Shown: one piece after another, positions 33,806 to 43,241 of the stretch
Layout of the letters: the number at the start of each line of letters is the position of its first letter
How positions within the stretch are numbered: position 1 is the first letter of the stretch
DNA from: an uncultured Oscillospiraceae bacterium
GTDB taxonomy: Bacteria > Bacillota > Clostridia > Oscillospirales > Oscillospiraceae
DNA length: 56,261 bases
Reading direction: 5' to 3'
Assembly: GCA_947624895.1 (NCBI GenBank)
Contig: CANQMK010000004.1
Span: 1 to 56,261, forward strand
The notes under the pieces: generated by a model
Told to the model about the DNA's origin: nothing
Seen by the model: only the letters and a program-made list of their open reading frames with translations
The model's database searches: none
Program-made: the position numbers and the translations under genes

Positions 33806-36310
33806 TCAAACACAATAGGCCAGGGTCCGCGCGATGCCTCTGAGCTCCGCGTCGGAATGGGCTTTGGGCTGGACCAGCTCACGCCTGATCCTGTCCAGCA
33901 GCGCCTCGTCCAGCAGACAGCGGCGATCAGACTGGATGAATTCCGCGTACTGCTTCGCGATTTTTTTCACGTCCAGAACATCCTCCGCGTACTTTCTGGC
34001 GTTTTGCCCGATGGTCTCCCGCAAGGCCACGTCGTCCACCAGCTGTTTCATCGTCTGGTAGATCAATCTCTCCTCTTTTTTGTCGCTCATCTCTTCCACC
34101 GGCGGGAGCTTCACGCAGCAGTCGTCCGGCGTCTCGCCAAAGCTGCCCACGTCGTTCACCACGACACACTTGCCCCTGGACAGCATCCGGGCCAGTGCGG
34201 CACTGCTTTCTCCGTTGTAGGGGTGGCGGAGGTTGAAGCATACATCCACCGCGTCGATGTAGTCGCAGAAATCCTCCAAGTCAATGTACCCTGTCACCTT
34301 GACACGGTCCTGAAGCCCGCTGTCGTTCAGCGTCTTGTTAAACTCCGGGGCGAGCGTCGAATCAAGTTTTCCAACGAACAGGAGCATCACGTCCTCCCGC
34401 TCTTTCAGGAACTTGAGCCCGGCCCGCAGCACCGGGAGCGCCCGCTTGGTCTCGTGGACATGGCCAACGGAGGCGAGCACCGTGAGATCGGGGGAGATCC
34501 CCATCTTCTCCTTGGCCGCCGCTCCCTTGGGCAAGGGCGTGATCGTCGCATAAAGAGGAATGGCCTCCACCACCCGGCCAATATTTTTTCGCAGCAGCTT
34601 CTCCCGGGAGTAGTCGCTGTGGACGATGAGCCTGTCGGCGTAATTGGCCACAAATCCGTTGAGCTCCATGCCGCAGTCCACCGCCGCGCCGCTTCTGATC
34701 CCTGCCAGGTAGCGGTCCACCTGCTCGGCGGGATAGTCCTCCAGAAGATATTCCCGGTATGTGCGCATATTGTCATGCAGTTCATGGAGCGCGATGGCCT
34801 GCCCAACGCCGTGCATATTGTAGTCGTGCAGAACGAGCACGCCGCCGTATTTTCGCAGGTAGGGATACATATAGTAGTGGTACAGGGAATTGCCCATCTG
34901 GTACAGGACATATTCGTACTCCCGCGCTTTCTTGGGAAAGGCGCGGTGCTCAAACACGCCCACACGGTCCGGCAAGGCGCACTCCGGCCTATACCCGGAG
35001 TCCACGAAAACGTCGATATCAAACTCTTTGGACAGCTCGCAGAGCACATCGACGCTGTAATCCGCGATCCCGGACTCGATGGGCGGAAGCGGTGTGAAGC
35101 AGGCCAGCTTGGGCCGCGCCCCGGGTTCCGTTTTCCGCTGGGGCCGCAGCTGATTGATACGGCGGACGGCCTCGTCCGCCACCACCGGCCACTGAAACAT
35201 ATGCAGCCGTTCCCGGCCCTTTTTCGTCAGCGCGGCAAGGGCGTCGTCCTCCAGCGCCTCCTTCAGCCCACGGGCGATATCCTCCACGTCGTCGGCGTTC
35301 ACCGTCACGGCGGCGTCCCCGGCGATCTGGATAAGGCTGGAGTTGTCCGAGGTCAAGACCGGCGTCCCGCAGGCCCACGCCTCCACCACAGGCAGGCCGA
35401 AGCCCTCATATTTGGATGGAAAAGCGACCAGCGACGCCAGGTTATACAGCTGGACAAGCTCCTCATCGGGAACAAAGTTGGTGAAGGCGACCTTATCCCC
35501 CACCCCCAGCCGCTTCGCCAGCGCGGCGTATCGCTCCTCAGACGCCTTCTGGAGCTTGCAGACGATGACCAGGCCATACCGATCCGTGAGCGTCTGGGGC
35601 AGCTTGCCATACGCCTCGATCAGACCGGCGATGTTCTTCCGCTCGTCGTCGCCGCCGGTGCACATGATAAACCGGCTCTTCAGACCGTATTTCCGCCTCA
35701 GCGTGTCCGCCTCAGCCGGGCGGACAGAGAGCTCCCGGAACATCTCGCTGGGCGCGCCCCATATCACGTGGATATTGTCCCCGCGAAAGTTCAGGTACTG
35801 CATCAGGTCATCCTTCACGCTCTGGGAGATGACCAGCAACTCATCCATCCATTGGAGCGTGTCAAGGCGATCCGTATACCACTTGCTGTCCGTGAGGCCG
35901 TTGGGAAAATAATGCTCCTGAAAAACATACGGGATGATGTCGTACACCGTCGCCACCGTCTTGGCCCCGGCGAACCACTCCTCCCTGTAAACGGGAACAT
36001 GGTCTTCGAAGGGGGAAGTGATATAAAAGACGTCGATCTTGTTCTTTTGGATAAACGCCTGGACCAGCGCGCCGTAGGCGGCGCAGTCGGCGACGCGGAG
36101 CAGCTCCCAGTCCTTTCCGCAGTCGAAGTAAAATTCCGACAGGTTGGGGTAGTCTCCCAGGGAGAAGGGCTCAACTATATTGAAGAAAAAGTAGTGATTT
36201 TCGGTATCACGCCTGATCATTTCACGAAACTGCGCCAGGGCATAGTTTCCAATCCCACGGTTCTTGCTCATCGGCCCCAGGATCGCCACGGCGTCAAAGG
36301 CAATATTCAT
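33806..36310 (-). CDS. Double GT4 glycosyltransferase (WbdA-like arrangement)
   Basis: At 834 residues this is twice the size of a single GT4 enzyme. Domain 1 (about 1-390) begins IAFDAVAILGPMSKNRGIGN, with FPSKYEGFGLPVVEAWACGT as the Glu-rich donor motif. Domain 2 (about 400-834) begins KLACFTPLPPIESGIADYSV, with NLRHPYNGESSAALARMLSR in the equivalent place. Two fused GT4 domains are typical of processive polymannan/rhamnan polymerases such as WbdA. Its ATG overlaps the FkbM gene stop by 4 bases, pairing it with the presumed chain terminator. Confidence 0.9.
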   Translation of the reverse strand: MNIAFDAVAILGPMSKNRGIGNYALAQFREMIRRDTENHYFFFNIVEPFSLGDYPNLSEFYFDCGKDWELLRVADCAAYGALVQAFIQKNKIDVFYITSPFEDHVPVYREEWFAGAKTVATVYDIIPYVFQEHYFPNGLTDSKWYTDRLDTLQWMDELLVISQSVKDDLMQYLNFRGDNIHVIWGAPSEMFRELSVRPAEADTLRRKYGLKSRFIMCTGGDDERKNIAGLIEAYGKLPQTLTDRYGLVIVCKLQKASEERYAALAKRLGVGDKVAFTNFVPDEELVQLYNLASLVAFPSKYEGFGLPVVEAWACGTPVLTSDNSSLIQIAGDAAVTVNADDVEDIARGLKEALEDDALAALTKKGRERLHMFQWPVVADEAVRRINQLRPQRKTEPGARPKLACFTPLPPIESGIADYSVDVLCELSKEFDIDVFVDSGYRPECALPDRVGVFEHRAFPKKAREYEYVLYQMGNSLYHYYMYPYLRKYGGVLVLHDYNMHGVGQAIALHELHDNMRTYREYLLEDYPAEQVDRYLAGIRSGAAVDCGMELNGFVANYADRLIVHSDYSREKLLRKNIGRVVEAIPLYATITPLPKGAAAKEKMGISPDLTVLASVGHVHETKRALPVLRAGLKFLKEREDVMLLFVGKLDSTLAPEFNKTLNDSGLQDRVKVTGYIDLEDFCDYIDAVDVCFNLRHPYNGESSAALARMLSRGKCVVVNDVGSFGETPDDCCVKLPPVEEMSDKKEERLIYQTMKQLVDDVALRETIGQNARKYAEDVLDVKKIAKQYAEFIQSDRRCLLDEALLDRIRRELVQPKAHSDAELRGIARTLAYCV

Positions 36311-37857
36311 CCCTGGTCCCCCCTCTTCAACTGGCTCTTGTCAATAAAGATCGAGTTGATCCCTGTGAAAGCGTACTCCACATACCCTTTCTCCGTCAGG
36401 AACTTTACGATCTCTTCTTCTTTTTCCCCAATCACCAGGCTCGTCTCGTAGGGAATAGTCTCCGCGACAATGACCAGCGGCCTGTATTTCTCAAAGTTCC
36501 ACGCGGACAGCACAGCCAGATCGCTGCCCTCAATGTCGATATTCAAGAGCCGGGGGGGATCGCTGAAGTAATGTTCCAGGATATAGTTGGGAGAGATGGT
36601 TTCGACCTGGACAGTTCGAGTGATCTCCAGCAAAGGATGAATCGCGGCCGCTCTTTCCACGCTTTCTTTCTTTTGGGAGGACAGTCCGTCGCCGTTCATC
36701 AGGTAAAACTCCACCGTCTCGCCGTCCGTATCCGAGACGCAGCGGTTCAAGATGATATCCCCGCTGCGGTAGAGCTTCAGTTCGGGGATCAGGTCGGGAT
36801 TGGCCTCCACCAACACCCCCCGGGCGCCCTGCTGGTAAAAATAGTAGGTGTTGCTCATCTCCCGGGCGTGATTCGCGCCCAGGTCGAGATAGGTCACATC
36901 CTGCGCCTGATGGCCCAGCATCATAAAGATATACGCGATGATGCTGTCCTCGCCGGATTGGGAGGAGGTGTTCTTCTTGAAGAAGCTCTGTCCCTCGGGT
37001 TTGAAGATAGACGCGTCCACAGCCCGGACGCGGTCCATGTCCGACTCCAGAGTACGCATCCGCTCCGCGCTCAGCGTGAGCATATTCTTCAGCTCCTCGA
37101 TTCTGGCCTCCAGCTCCCGCGTCCGCGCCGCCGCCTGGTCGGCCTGGGCCTCCACCCGCTGGATCAGCGCCGCCGCCTGGTCGGCCTGGGCGTCCACCCG
37201 CTGGATCAGCGCCGCCGCCTGGTCGGCCTGGGCGTCCATCCGCTGGGCCAGCACTGCCGCCTGGGCAGCCTGGGCGTCCACCCGCTGGGTCAGCGCCGCC
37301 GCCTGGTCGGCCTGGACGTCCACCCGCTGGGTCAGCGCCGCCGCCTGGTCGATCTGGGCGTCCATCCGCTGGGCCAGTGCCGCCGCCTGGCCGATCTGGG
37401 CGTCCATCGCATCCACACGTCTTCTCAACTCGTCTGTCTGCTGGCCCACAGTCCGCTGGGTCTGTTCGACGTTTTCCAGCAGATAATGGGACAACTCCGT
37501 CAGTCGCCCGATGGACGGCGTGACGGCGTTGTTGAACTCGGTCTGCTGGAAGCAGATGGGCTCCACATACCACTTGAGCAGCTTTCGGACCACACGCTTG
37601 AAAAAGACGATGAGCCCACCGATGAGCTTTCGGCAGGAGTAGAGGGGACGGAAGGCATAGTTCTGGCGCGTCAACTCCATCTTTTGGATGTTCGCGGTCA
37701 ATTCGCTGAGCCAAAGCTGGGGGTCCCCCGACGCGCTGGCGGAGGGAGACGGGGCCGCCGGGACACCCACACCTGGGGCCGGGACCGCCGGGCCCACAGC
37801 GGGAGGAACGTCCTCCACCGAGGCCTTCAGTTTTTCCAAGATGATATCTTCTATCAT
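36307..37857 (-). CDS. FkbM-family methyltransferase with tandem-repeat coiled coil (presumed chain-length ruler)
   Basis: The 516-residue protein has a Pro/Ala-rich N-terminus (20-45), an amphipathic basic segment (70-100, LIVFFKRVVRKLLKWYVEP), a long helix (115-280) containing seven near-identical 14-residue repeats (150-247), and a C-terminal FkbM methyltransferase domain (285-510; SAM motif YLDLGANHAREMSN, NIDIEGSD). FkbM enzymes O-methylate sugars. A coiled coil joined to a methyltransferase next to a double GT4 recalls WbdD, which caps and measures O9a chains. The methyl cap would stop extension; the ruler role is inferred. Confidence 0.85.
   Translation of the reverse strand: MIEDIILEKLKASVEDVPPAVGPAVPAPGVGVPAAPSPSASASGDPQLWLSELTANIQKMELTRQNYAFRPLYSCRKLIGGLIVFFKRVVRKLLKWYVEPICFQQTEFNNAVTPSIGRLTELSHYLLENVEQTQRTVGQQTDELRRRVDAMDAQIGQAAALAQRMDAQIDQAAALTQRVDVQADQAAALTQRVDAQAAQAAVLAQRMDAQADQAAALIQRVDAQADQAAALIQRVEAQADQAAARTRELEARIEELKNMLTLSAERMRTLESDMDRVRAVDASIFKPEGQSFFKKNTSSQSGEDSIIAYIFMMLGHQAQDVTYLDLGANHAREMSNTYYFYQQGARGVLVEANPDLIPELKLYRSGDIILNRCVSDTDGETVEFYLMNGDGLSSQKKESVERAAAIHPLLEITRTVQVETISPNYILEHYFSDPPRLLNIDIEGSDLAVLSAWNFEKYRPLVIVAETIPYETSLVIGEKEEEIVKFLTEKGYVEYAFTGINSIFIDKSQLKRGDQG
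37117..37410 (-). repeat. Seven 42-bp in-frame tandem repeats encoding coiled-coil heptad pairs
   Basis: Each 42-bp unit encodes a variant of RVDAQADQAAALIQ, two heptads with Val/Met, Gln, Ala and Leu at the a/d positions. The units cover residues 150-247 of the FkbM protein. DNA identity between units is high (the core cgccgcctggtcggcctggg recurs on the plus strand), so copy number should change readily by slippage or recombination without breaking frame. Confidence 0.95.
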
Positions 37858-37965
37858 AGTCTCATCTCTCTTCTCTCTTTCGTGGTCATCAGATGGTCTG
37901 TATCGATCAAAGCGGCAACGCGTCCCGCATTGGGCCGCGGAGCCGGTTTTGGCCCGTGGCTGTGG

Positions 37966-38628
37966 TCACGCCGTCTCTCCGGGCTCAGCCGGGGGTGTTT
38001 TCCGCTTCTCCGTCACCGTCCAGGCGGCCAGGGTGAACAGCGGAAGCGCCAGGCACAGGGCCAGGCCGATCCACACGCTCCCCGGGACCTTGGGCGTTCG
38101 CTCCATCTGCCGGACGGTCACGTCCTCCAGCTGGTATCCGGCGCTGTCCAGGGTGAACAGCCGGACCAGCGCCCGCTCCGGTGGGGATGCCCCCGGGTCC
38201 AGGGACAGGTCCAGTTGGTTGGTCCCCGCCTGGAGGGTGATCCAGCTCTCCTGGGCTGGGTCGTCGTACCCGGCCTGGTCGTTATAGAGGTCCACGATGA
38301 GGGTGTTCCCGGCGTACTCCGCCGGGCACTCCACCTTCAGGGAGACCTGGAGGGCGGCTCCGCCGATCAGGTCTGCCTCCGCCTGATAACCCACCGCCTG
38401 GCCGTCGGGGCCGTTCTCCATGGGCAGGGGGCCGTTCTCCCCCGCCGGCTCCCCGGCGAAGGAGGTGAAGGCGCCGCTCTCCAGGACCGGGGGCTCCGCC
38501 GGTCGCCAGTGCTCCGGGCCCCGGGCGTAGCTGATCACCGTCAGGACCGCCATATAGCAGACGATGACCTCCACGATGGCGGCGGCGCGCCACAGGGGGC
38601 TTCGGCTCCGCGCTTTTTTCCCGCTCAT
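37966..38628 (-). CDS. Membrane-anchored protein with beta-rich extracytoplasmic domain
   Basis: The 220-residue product has an N-terminal helix (about 12-33, AAAIVEVIVCYMAVLTVISY), an extracytoplasmic part (35-185) of alternating beta strands (AALQVSLKVECP, NTLIVDLYNDQAG, ALVRLFTLDS) and a C-terminal helix (188-206). The beta part resembles a carbohydrate-binding sandwich but I cannot name a family. ATG 38628 overlaps the stop of the ABC ATPase by 4 bases. The longer open frame upstream lies inside that gene. It may recognise the exported glycan. Confidence 0.72.
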   Translation of the reverse strand: MSGKKARSRSPLWRAAAIVEVIVCYMAVLTVISYARGPEHWRPAEPPVLESGAFTSFAGEPAGENGPLPMENGPDGQAVGYQAEADLIGGAALQVSLKVECPAEYAGNTLIVDLYNDQAGYDDPAQESWITLQAGTNQLDLSLDPGASPPERALVRLFTLDSAGYQLEDVTVRQMERTPKVPGSVWIGLALCLALPLFTLAAWTVTEKRKTPPAEPGETA

Positions 38629-39392
38629 GCTCTGCCCGCCTCCTCGATGGAGAGTTTTCCCGCCAGGAACGCCTCGTATTGGTCGCACAGGGGCTGGGTC
38701 TCCCCAAAGGCCACCTGAGCACCCTTGTGGAGCCACAGGACCTTGTTGCACAGCTCCCTGATCTGGCTCAGGGAGTGGGACACCAGGACGGTGGCCGCGC
38801 CGCCGGAGATGATCTCCCGCATCTTGGCCGCGCTCTTCTCCTGGAACGCCCCGTCTCCCACGGACAGCACCTCGTCCAGGATCAATATCTCCGGCTGGAC
38901 CAGGGAGGCGATGGAGAAGGCCAGGCGGGACTGCATCCCGGTGGACAGCTGCTTGAAGGGACGGTCGGCGAAGTCCCACAGTTCGGAGAAGTCCAGGATC
39001 TGGTCGTAGGTGCGATCCATGAAGTCCCGGGTGTAGCCCAGCATGGCGCCCCGGAGGTAGGCGTTCTCCTTCACCGTCAGGTCCCCGTCGAAGCCGGAGG
39101 CCAGCTCCAGCAGGGCGGAGATGTTGCCGCCGCGCTCAATGTGGCCCTCCCGTGGCTCCATCACCCCGATCACCGCCTTGAGCAGGGTGGACTTCCCCGC
39201 GCCGTTGGCGCCGATGATGCCCAGCATATCCCCCTCCATCAGCTCAAAGGAGACGTCCCGCACCGCCAGGAAGCTCTCCACGTGGTACTGCCGCTTCAGG
39301 TGGCGCATGACCCATTCCTTCAGGCCGATGTCCTTAAAATCGCCGATCTTGTAGCCGATGGTCACGTGCTCGGCTTTTATCATTGTCTTCAT
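38625..39392 (-). CDS. Polysaccharide ABC transporter ATP-binding protein (Wzt/TagH type, short form)
   Basis: The 255-residue ATPase has Walker A GANGAGKSTLLKAVIG, signature LSTGMQSRLAFSI and Walker B ILILDEVLSVGD. It powers export of undecaprenyl-linked glycan with the permease next to it. It ends soon after the nucleotide-binding domain, so it lacks the C-terminal carbohydrate-binding domain of long O9a-type Wzt proteins. The membrane-anchored beta protein at 37966 is translationally coupled to it. Confidence 0.95.
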   Translation of the reverse strand: MKTMIKAEHVTIGYKIGDFKDIGLKEWVMRHLKRQYHVESFLAVRDVSFELMEGDMLGIIGANGAGKSTLLKAVIGVMEPREGHIERGGNISALLELASGFDGDLTVKENAYLRGAMLGYTRDFMDRTYDQILDFSELWDFADRPFKQLSTGMQSRLAFSIASLVQPEILILDEVLSVGDGAFQEKSAAKMREIISGGAATVLVSHSLSQIRELCNKVLWLHKGAQVAFGETQPLCDQYEAFLAGKLSIEEAGRA

Positions 39393-39401
39393 AGGCTCGC
39401 C

Positions 39402-40169
39402 TCACACGTAGTACAAAAATTCATGGTTGTATTTCTTATACATCCACGCCCCCACCCCGAAGGCGATCAGGGCGTAGGCCGCCGCCAGCAGGTGGAACTG
39501 GGGGGTGGGGATGACGCCGTCGATGACGATCTTGCGGAAGTAGCGGATATAGAGGTAGATGGGGTTGAGCAGAAACAGGTTCTGCACCATGGGGTTGTAG
39601 CTGTCGATGGTGTAGAAGATGGCGGACATCCACATGATGAGCTGGGTCAAGATACCCCAGAGGTACTGCATATCCCGGAAGAACACGAACAGCGCCGAGA
39701 GGACCAGTCCAATGCCCAGGTTGAACACCACCAGGCACACGGTGGGGTAGATTAAAAGCAGGAACAGCCAGGTAAAGGGGATGCCGTCGATGGCCACAAA
39801 GGTGAAGAAGATGAGCAGGGTGAGGCCGAAGTTGATGAGGGAGGACACGTTCTGGGAGAACAGAAACAGGTACTTGGGCACGTTGACCTTGGTGAAGATC
39901 CCGGCGTTGCCCACCAGGGAGTTCATGCCCAGGTTGGTGGCGTCGGTGAAGTAGGAGAACACCAGCTGGCCGGCGAAGAGGTAGACCACGTAATGGTTCA
40001 CATTGTTCCCAAAGAAGTTGCTGAACACCAGCCACATGATGATGAGGTTCATCAGCGGGGCCAGGATGCTCCAGGCCATGCCCAGGATGGTCCGCTTGTA
40101 CTTCCTCGCGAAGTCCCGTTTCACCAGCTCGCTGAACAGGAATTGGTGCTGTTTCAGTTTCTTCAGCAT
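39402..40169 (-). CDS. Polysaccharide ABC transporter permease (Wzm/TagG type)
   Basis: The 255-residue product has an N-terminal amphipathic region with SELVKRDFARKYKRTILGM, typical of this family, then six membrane helices and the motif FFRDMQYLWGILTQLIMWMS. It pairs with the ATPase 9 bases downstream to export a completed polymer across the membrane. Confidence 0.95.
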   Translation of the reverse strand: MLKKLKQHQFLFSELVKRDFARKYKRTILGMAWSILAPLMNLIIMWLVFSNFFGNNVNHYVVYLFAGQLVFSYFTDATNLGMNSLVGNAGIFTKVNVPKYLFLFSQNVSSLINFGLTLLIFFTFVAIDGIPFTWLFLLLIYPTVCLVVFNLGIGLVLSALFVFFRDMQYLWGILTQLIMWMSAIFYTIDSYNPMVQNLFLLNPIYLYIRYFRKIVIDGVIPTPQFHLLAAAYALIAFGVGAWMYKKYNHEFLYYV

Positions 40170-40189
40170 ACCCTTGTCTCAACTCCGTC

Positions 40190-41104
40190 TCAAATTCTAG
40201 TTCGCCAGTCCTCCAGGGCCTCCTGGAGGATATCGTCGAGCCCCACCGTGGGCTCCCAGCCGGTGTGGGCGGTGAGCTTGCTGTGGTCGCAGCGGATCAC
40301 CGGCGTGTCGCTGGGGCGCAGCCGGGCCGGGTCTTGCTCCACAGGGATGGGGCAGCGGGCCAGGGCGATCAGCTTGTCTAAGATCTCCTGGGCGCTGTGG
40401 ACGACGCCGGAGCCCACGTTGTAGACCTCGCCGGCCTGCCCCCGCTGGGCGATGAGGCGGTAGGCCCGGGCCACGTCCCGCACGTGGGTGAAGTCCCGCC
40501 GGGCGGTGAGGTCCCCCACCCGGACGGCGGGCTCCAGGCCCTTCTCCACCTTGGCCACCCCGGAGGCGAAGTCGGAGATCAGAAAGCCCAGGCGCTGGCC
40601 CGCCCCGGCGTGGTTGAAGGAGCGGGTCATGGACACGTGGAGGCCGTAGGCTTGGGCGTAGACCCGCGCCATCTCCTCCTGGGCCTTTTTGGACACGGCG
40701 TAGGGGGTCTTGGGGCGAGTCTCCACCGCCTCGCTCACCCCGGCGCCCGCCGCGCCCAGGTCGCCGTACTGGTCGGAGGACCCCACCAGGACCACGTGGG
40801 CCTGGGGCGTCTCCAGCCGCGCCGCCTCCAGCAGGTTCACCGCCGCGATCACGTTGAGCTCCACGGTCCGGCCCGGAATGGCCCAGGACCGGGCCACGTC
40901 CGCCTGGCCCGCCAGGTGGATGATCGCGTCCGGGCGGCACTCCGCCACCAGGGCCCGCAGACCCGGGCCGTCCAGCAGGTCGGCCTGGAGGGTCCCCTCC
41001 CCCGGCTGGAGGTCCAGCCCGGTGACCTGGTAGCCGTTCGCCTCCAGCTCCCGCCGGAGGTAGCCGCCCACAAAGCCCTGGCTGCCGGTGATCAGCGCCC
41101 GCAT
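40190..41104 (-). CDS. rmd: GDP-4-keto-6-deoxymannose reductase-like SDR (probable Rmd, GDP-D-rhamnose)
   Basis: The 304-residue SDR begins [19 protein letters not shown], with [23 protein letters not shown] and [14 protein letters not shown] (Tyr-x3-Lys), and ends in typical reductase fashion. It overlaps gmd by 13 bases. Rmd reduces the C4 ketone left by Gmd to give GDP-D-rhamnose; GDP-6-deoxy-D-talose reductase is a close alternative. No epimerase of the GDP-L-fucose type is seen, so D-configured sugar is favoured. Confidence 0.82.
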   Translation of the reverse strand: MRALITGSQGFVGGYLRRELEANGYQVTGLDLQPGEGTLQADLLDGPGLRALVAECRPDAIIHLAGQADVARSWAIPGRTVELNVIAAVNLLEAARLETPQAHVVLVGSSDQYGDLGAAGAGVSEAVETRPKTPYAVSKKAQEEMARVYAQAYGLHVSMTRSFNHAGAGQRLGFLISDFASGVAKVEKGLEPAVRVGDLTARRDFTHVRDVARAYRLIAQRGQAGEVYNVGSGVVHSAQEILDKLIALARCPIPVEQDPARLRPSDTPVIRCDHSKLTAHTGWEPTVGLDDILQEALEDWRTRI

Positions 41105-42141
41105 AGCTCCGCCGCCGCCTTCTCGCCCTTGGCCAGCTGGAGGTCGTGCTCGGCCATGATGGCGCACAGCTCCTCATAGCTGGTCTTCTGGGGGTCCCAG
41201 CCCAGGACGGTCCTGGCCTTGGTGGGGTCGCCCCAGAGGTTGTCCACGTCGGTGGGCCGGAACCAGGCGGGGTTGACCTCCACCAGCACCCGGCCGGTGG
41301 CCTTGTCGATACCCTTCTCGTCCAATCCACTGCCCTGCCACTCCAGCTGGATGCCGTCGTGGGCGAAGGCCAGGGTGGTGAACTCCCGCACCGTGTGCTG
41401 TACGCCGGTGGCGATGACGAAGTCCTCCGGCGTCTCATGCTGCATAATGAGCCACATACACTCCACGTAGTCCTTGGCGTAGCCCCAGTCCCGCTTGCTG
41501 TCCAGGTTGCCCAGCTGGAGCTTGTCCTGGAGCCCGCAGGCGATGCGCCCGGCGGCCCGGGTGATCTTCCGGGTGACGAAGGTCTCCCCCCGGCGCTCCG
41601 ACTCGTGGTTGAACAGGATGCCGTTCACGGCGAACATCCCGTAGGCCTCCCGGTACTCCTTCACCATCCAGAAGCCGTACTGCTTGGCGATGGCGTAGGG
41701 GCTGTACGGGTGGAAGGGGGTGGTCTCCCGCTGGGGGACCTCCTCCACCTTGCCGTAGAGCTCGGAGGTGGAGGCCTGGTAGAATTTGCAGGTCTTCTCC
41801 ATCCCCAAAAGGCGGATGGACTCCAGGAGGCGGAGGACGCCCAGGGCGTCCACGTCCCCGGAGTACTCCGGCACGTCAAAGCTCACCTGCACGTGGCTCT
41901 GGGCCGCCAGGTTGTAGACCTCGTCCGGGCGCACGGCGCCCAGGATGTGGTGGATGCTGCTGGCGTCGCTCAGGTCCCCGTCCAGCAGGGTGATCTTCCC
42001 CAGCAGGTGGTCGATGCGCTCTGTGTTGGGGGTGGAGGCCCGGCGGGTCATGCCGTAGACCTCATAGCCCTTTTCCAGAAGAAGCTCCGCCAGATAGGAC
42101 CCGTCCTGGCCGGTAATTCCGGTGATCAGCGCTTTTTTCAT
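41092..42141 (-). CDS. gmd: GDP-mannose 4,6-dehydratase
   Basis: Gmd converts GDP-mannose to GDP-4-keto-6-deoxymannose. The 349-residue product carries [59 protein letters not shown] and [18 protein letters not shown], diagnostic of Gmd. I choose ATG 42141 after AAGGAGGAG; the frame upstream runs into manC. It is coupled to the Rmd-like gene. Confidence 0.97.
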   Translation of the reverse strand: MKKALITGITGQDGSYLAELLLEKGYEVYGMTRRASTPNTERIDHLLGKITLLDGDLSDASSIHHILGAVRPDEVYNLAAQSHVQVSFDVPEYSGDVDALGVLRLLESIRLLGMEKTCKFYQASTSELYGKVEEVPQRETTPFHPYSPYAIAKQYGFWMVKEYREAYGMFAVNGILFNHESERRGETFVTRKITRAAGRIACGLQDKLQLGNLDSKRDWGYAKDYVECMWLIMQHETPEDFVIATGVQHTVREFTTLAFAHDGIQLEWQGSGLDEKGIDKATGRVLVEVNPAWFRPTDVDNLWGDPTKARTVLGWDPQKTSYEELCAIMAEHDLQLAKGEKAAAELCGR

Positions 42142-42155
42142 GGTGATACTCCTCC

Positions 42156-43226
42156 TTACAGATATTCCTCGCGGTTGCACATCCGCAGATTTTCCAGCAC
42201 CTTCTTGATATCCCCCGCCCGGTCCTTCTTGCAGATCAGCGTCGCGTCCGGGGAGTCCACCACGATCAGATCCTCCAGGCCCACGGTGGCGATGAGCTTG
42301 CCCTCGCCCTGGATGATGCAGTCCGTCGTGTCGATGGCGACGATGTCCCCGGACAGGACGTTGCCAAACTCGTTGGAGGTCCTGTGCCGCTCGATGGCCA
42401 GCCAGCTCCCCACGTCGTCCCAGCCGAAGGAGCCGGAGAGGATGTAGATGTCCTCCGCCTTCTCCATCACGCCGTAGTCGATGGAGACGCTCTGGAACCC
42501 CTGGAACTCCCGCTCCAGAACCTCCTCCTGGGCGGGGGTGCCGATGGCCTGCTGGATCCGCGCAAGGCCCGCGTAGGTGTCGGGCAGGTACTTCTCCAGG
42601 TTGCCCAGGATGCTGGAGACCTTCCAGATGAACATCCCGCTGTTCCAGAGGTACTGCTCGGAGGCCAGATATTCCTTGGCCGTCTCCAGGTCCGGCTTCT
42701 CCACGAACCGCTCCACCGCCAGGGCCCGGCCGGAGGTCCTGCCGGGGTCGAACTTGATATAGCCGTAGCCCGTCTCCGGGGCGTCCGGGGTGATGCCCAG
42801 GGTGACCAGGTTGGCCCCCTGCTCGGCCACAGCGCAGGCGTCGGACACCGCGCTGAGGAAGATGGAGTTATATTTGATCAGGTGGTCTGAGGGCAGGACG
42901 ATCATCACCGCGTCGCCGTAGCGCTTGGCCATGTGGACCGCGCCCAGGCCGATGCAGGGGGCGGTGTTGCGCCCCACCGGCTCGCACAGAATGTTCTCCT
43001 CCGGCAGGTCGGGCAGCTGCTCCCGCACCAGGCGCTTGTAGTCCCGGTTGGTGGCGATGTAGATGTCCTCCATGGCCACCAGCGGCAAGATCCGCTCCAC
43101 CGTGAGCTGGATCATGGTCTTCCCGTCGTCGGTCAGGGACAAAAACTGCTTGGGCAAATTCTTCCGGCTCTTGGGCCAGAACCGCTCGCCCCGGCCGCCC
43201 GCCATGATGAGCGCCGTCTTCTTCAT
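42156..43226 (-). CDS. manC: Mannose-1-phosphate guanylyltransferase
   Basis: ManC makes GDP-mannose. The 356-residue product shows [54 protein letters not shown] and [12 protein letters not shown], all of the family. It lacks the C-terminal isomerase domain of bifunctional enzymes, which agrees with a separate manA just upstream. Confidence 0.97.
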   Translation of the reverse strand: MKKTALIMAGGRGERFWPKSRKNLPKQFLSLTDDGKTMIQLTVERILPLVAMEDIYIATNRDYKRLVREQLPDLPEENILCEPVGRNTAPCIGLGAVHMAKRYGDAVMIVLPSDHLIKYNSIFLSAVSDACAVAEQGANLVTLGITPDAPETGYGYIKFDPGRTSGRALAVERFVEKPDLETAKEYLASEQYLWNSGMFIWKVSSILGNLEKYLPDTYAGLARIQQAIGTPAQEEVLEREFQGFQSVSIDYGVMEKAEDIYILSGSFGWDDVGSWLAIERHRTSNEFGNVLSGDIVAIDTTDCIIQGEGKLIATVGLEDLIVVDSPDATLICKKDRAGDIKKVLENLRMCNREEYL

Positions 43227-43241
43227 CCGTATCTTCCCCTT

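Noticed and set aside
37117..37410. CRISPR-like array
   Set aside because: Regular 42-bp repeats without spacers, entirely inside a coding frame with a heptad pattern. They are coiled-coil repeats. No CRISPR array or cas gene was seen anywhere in the window.
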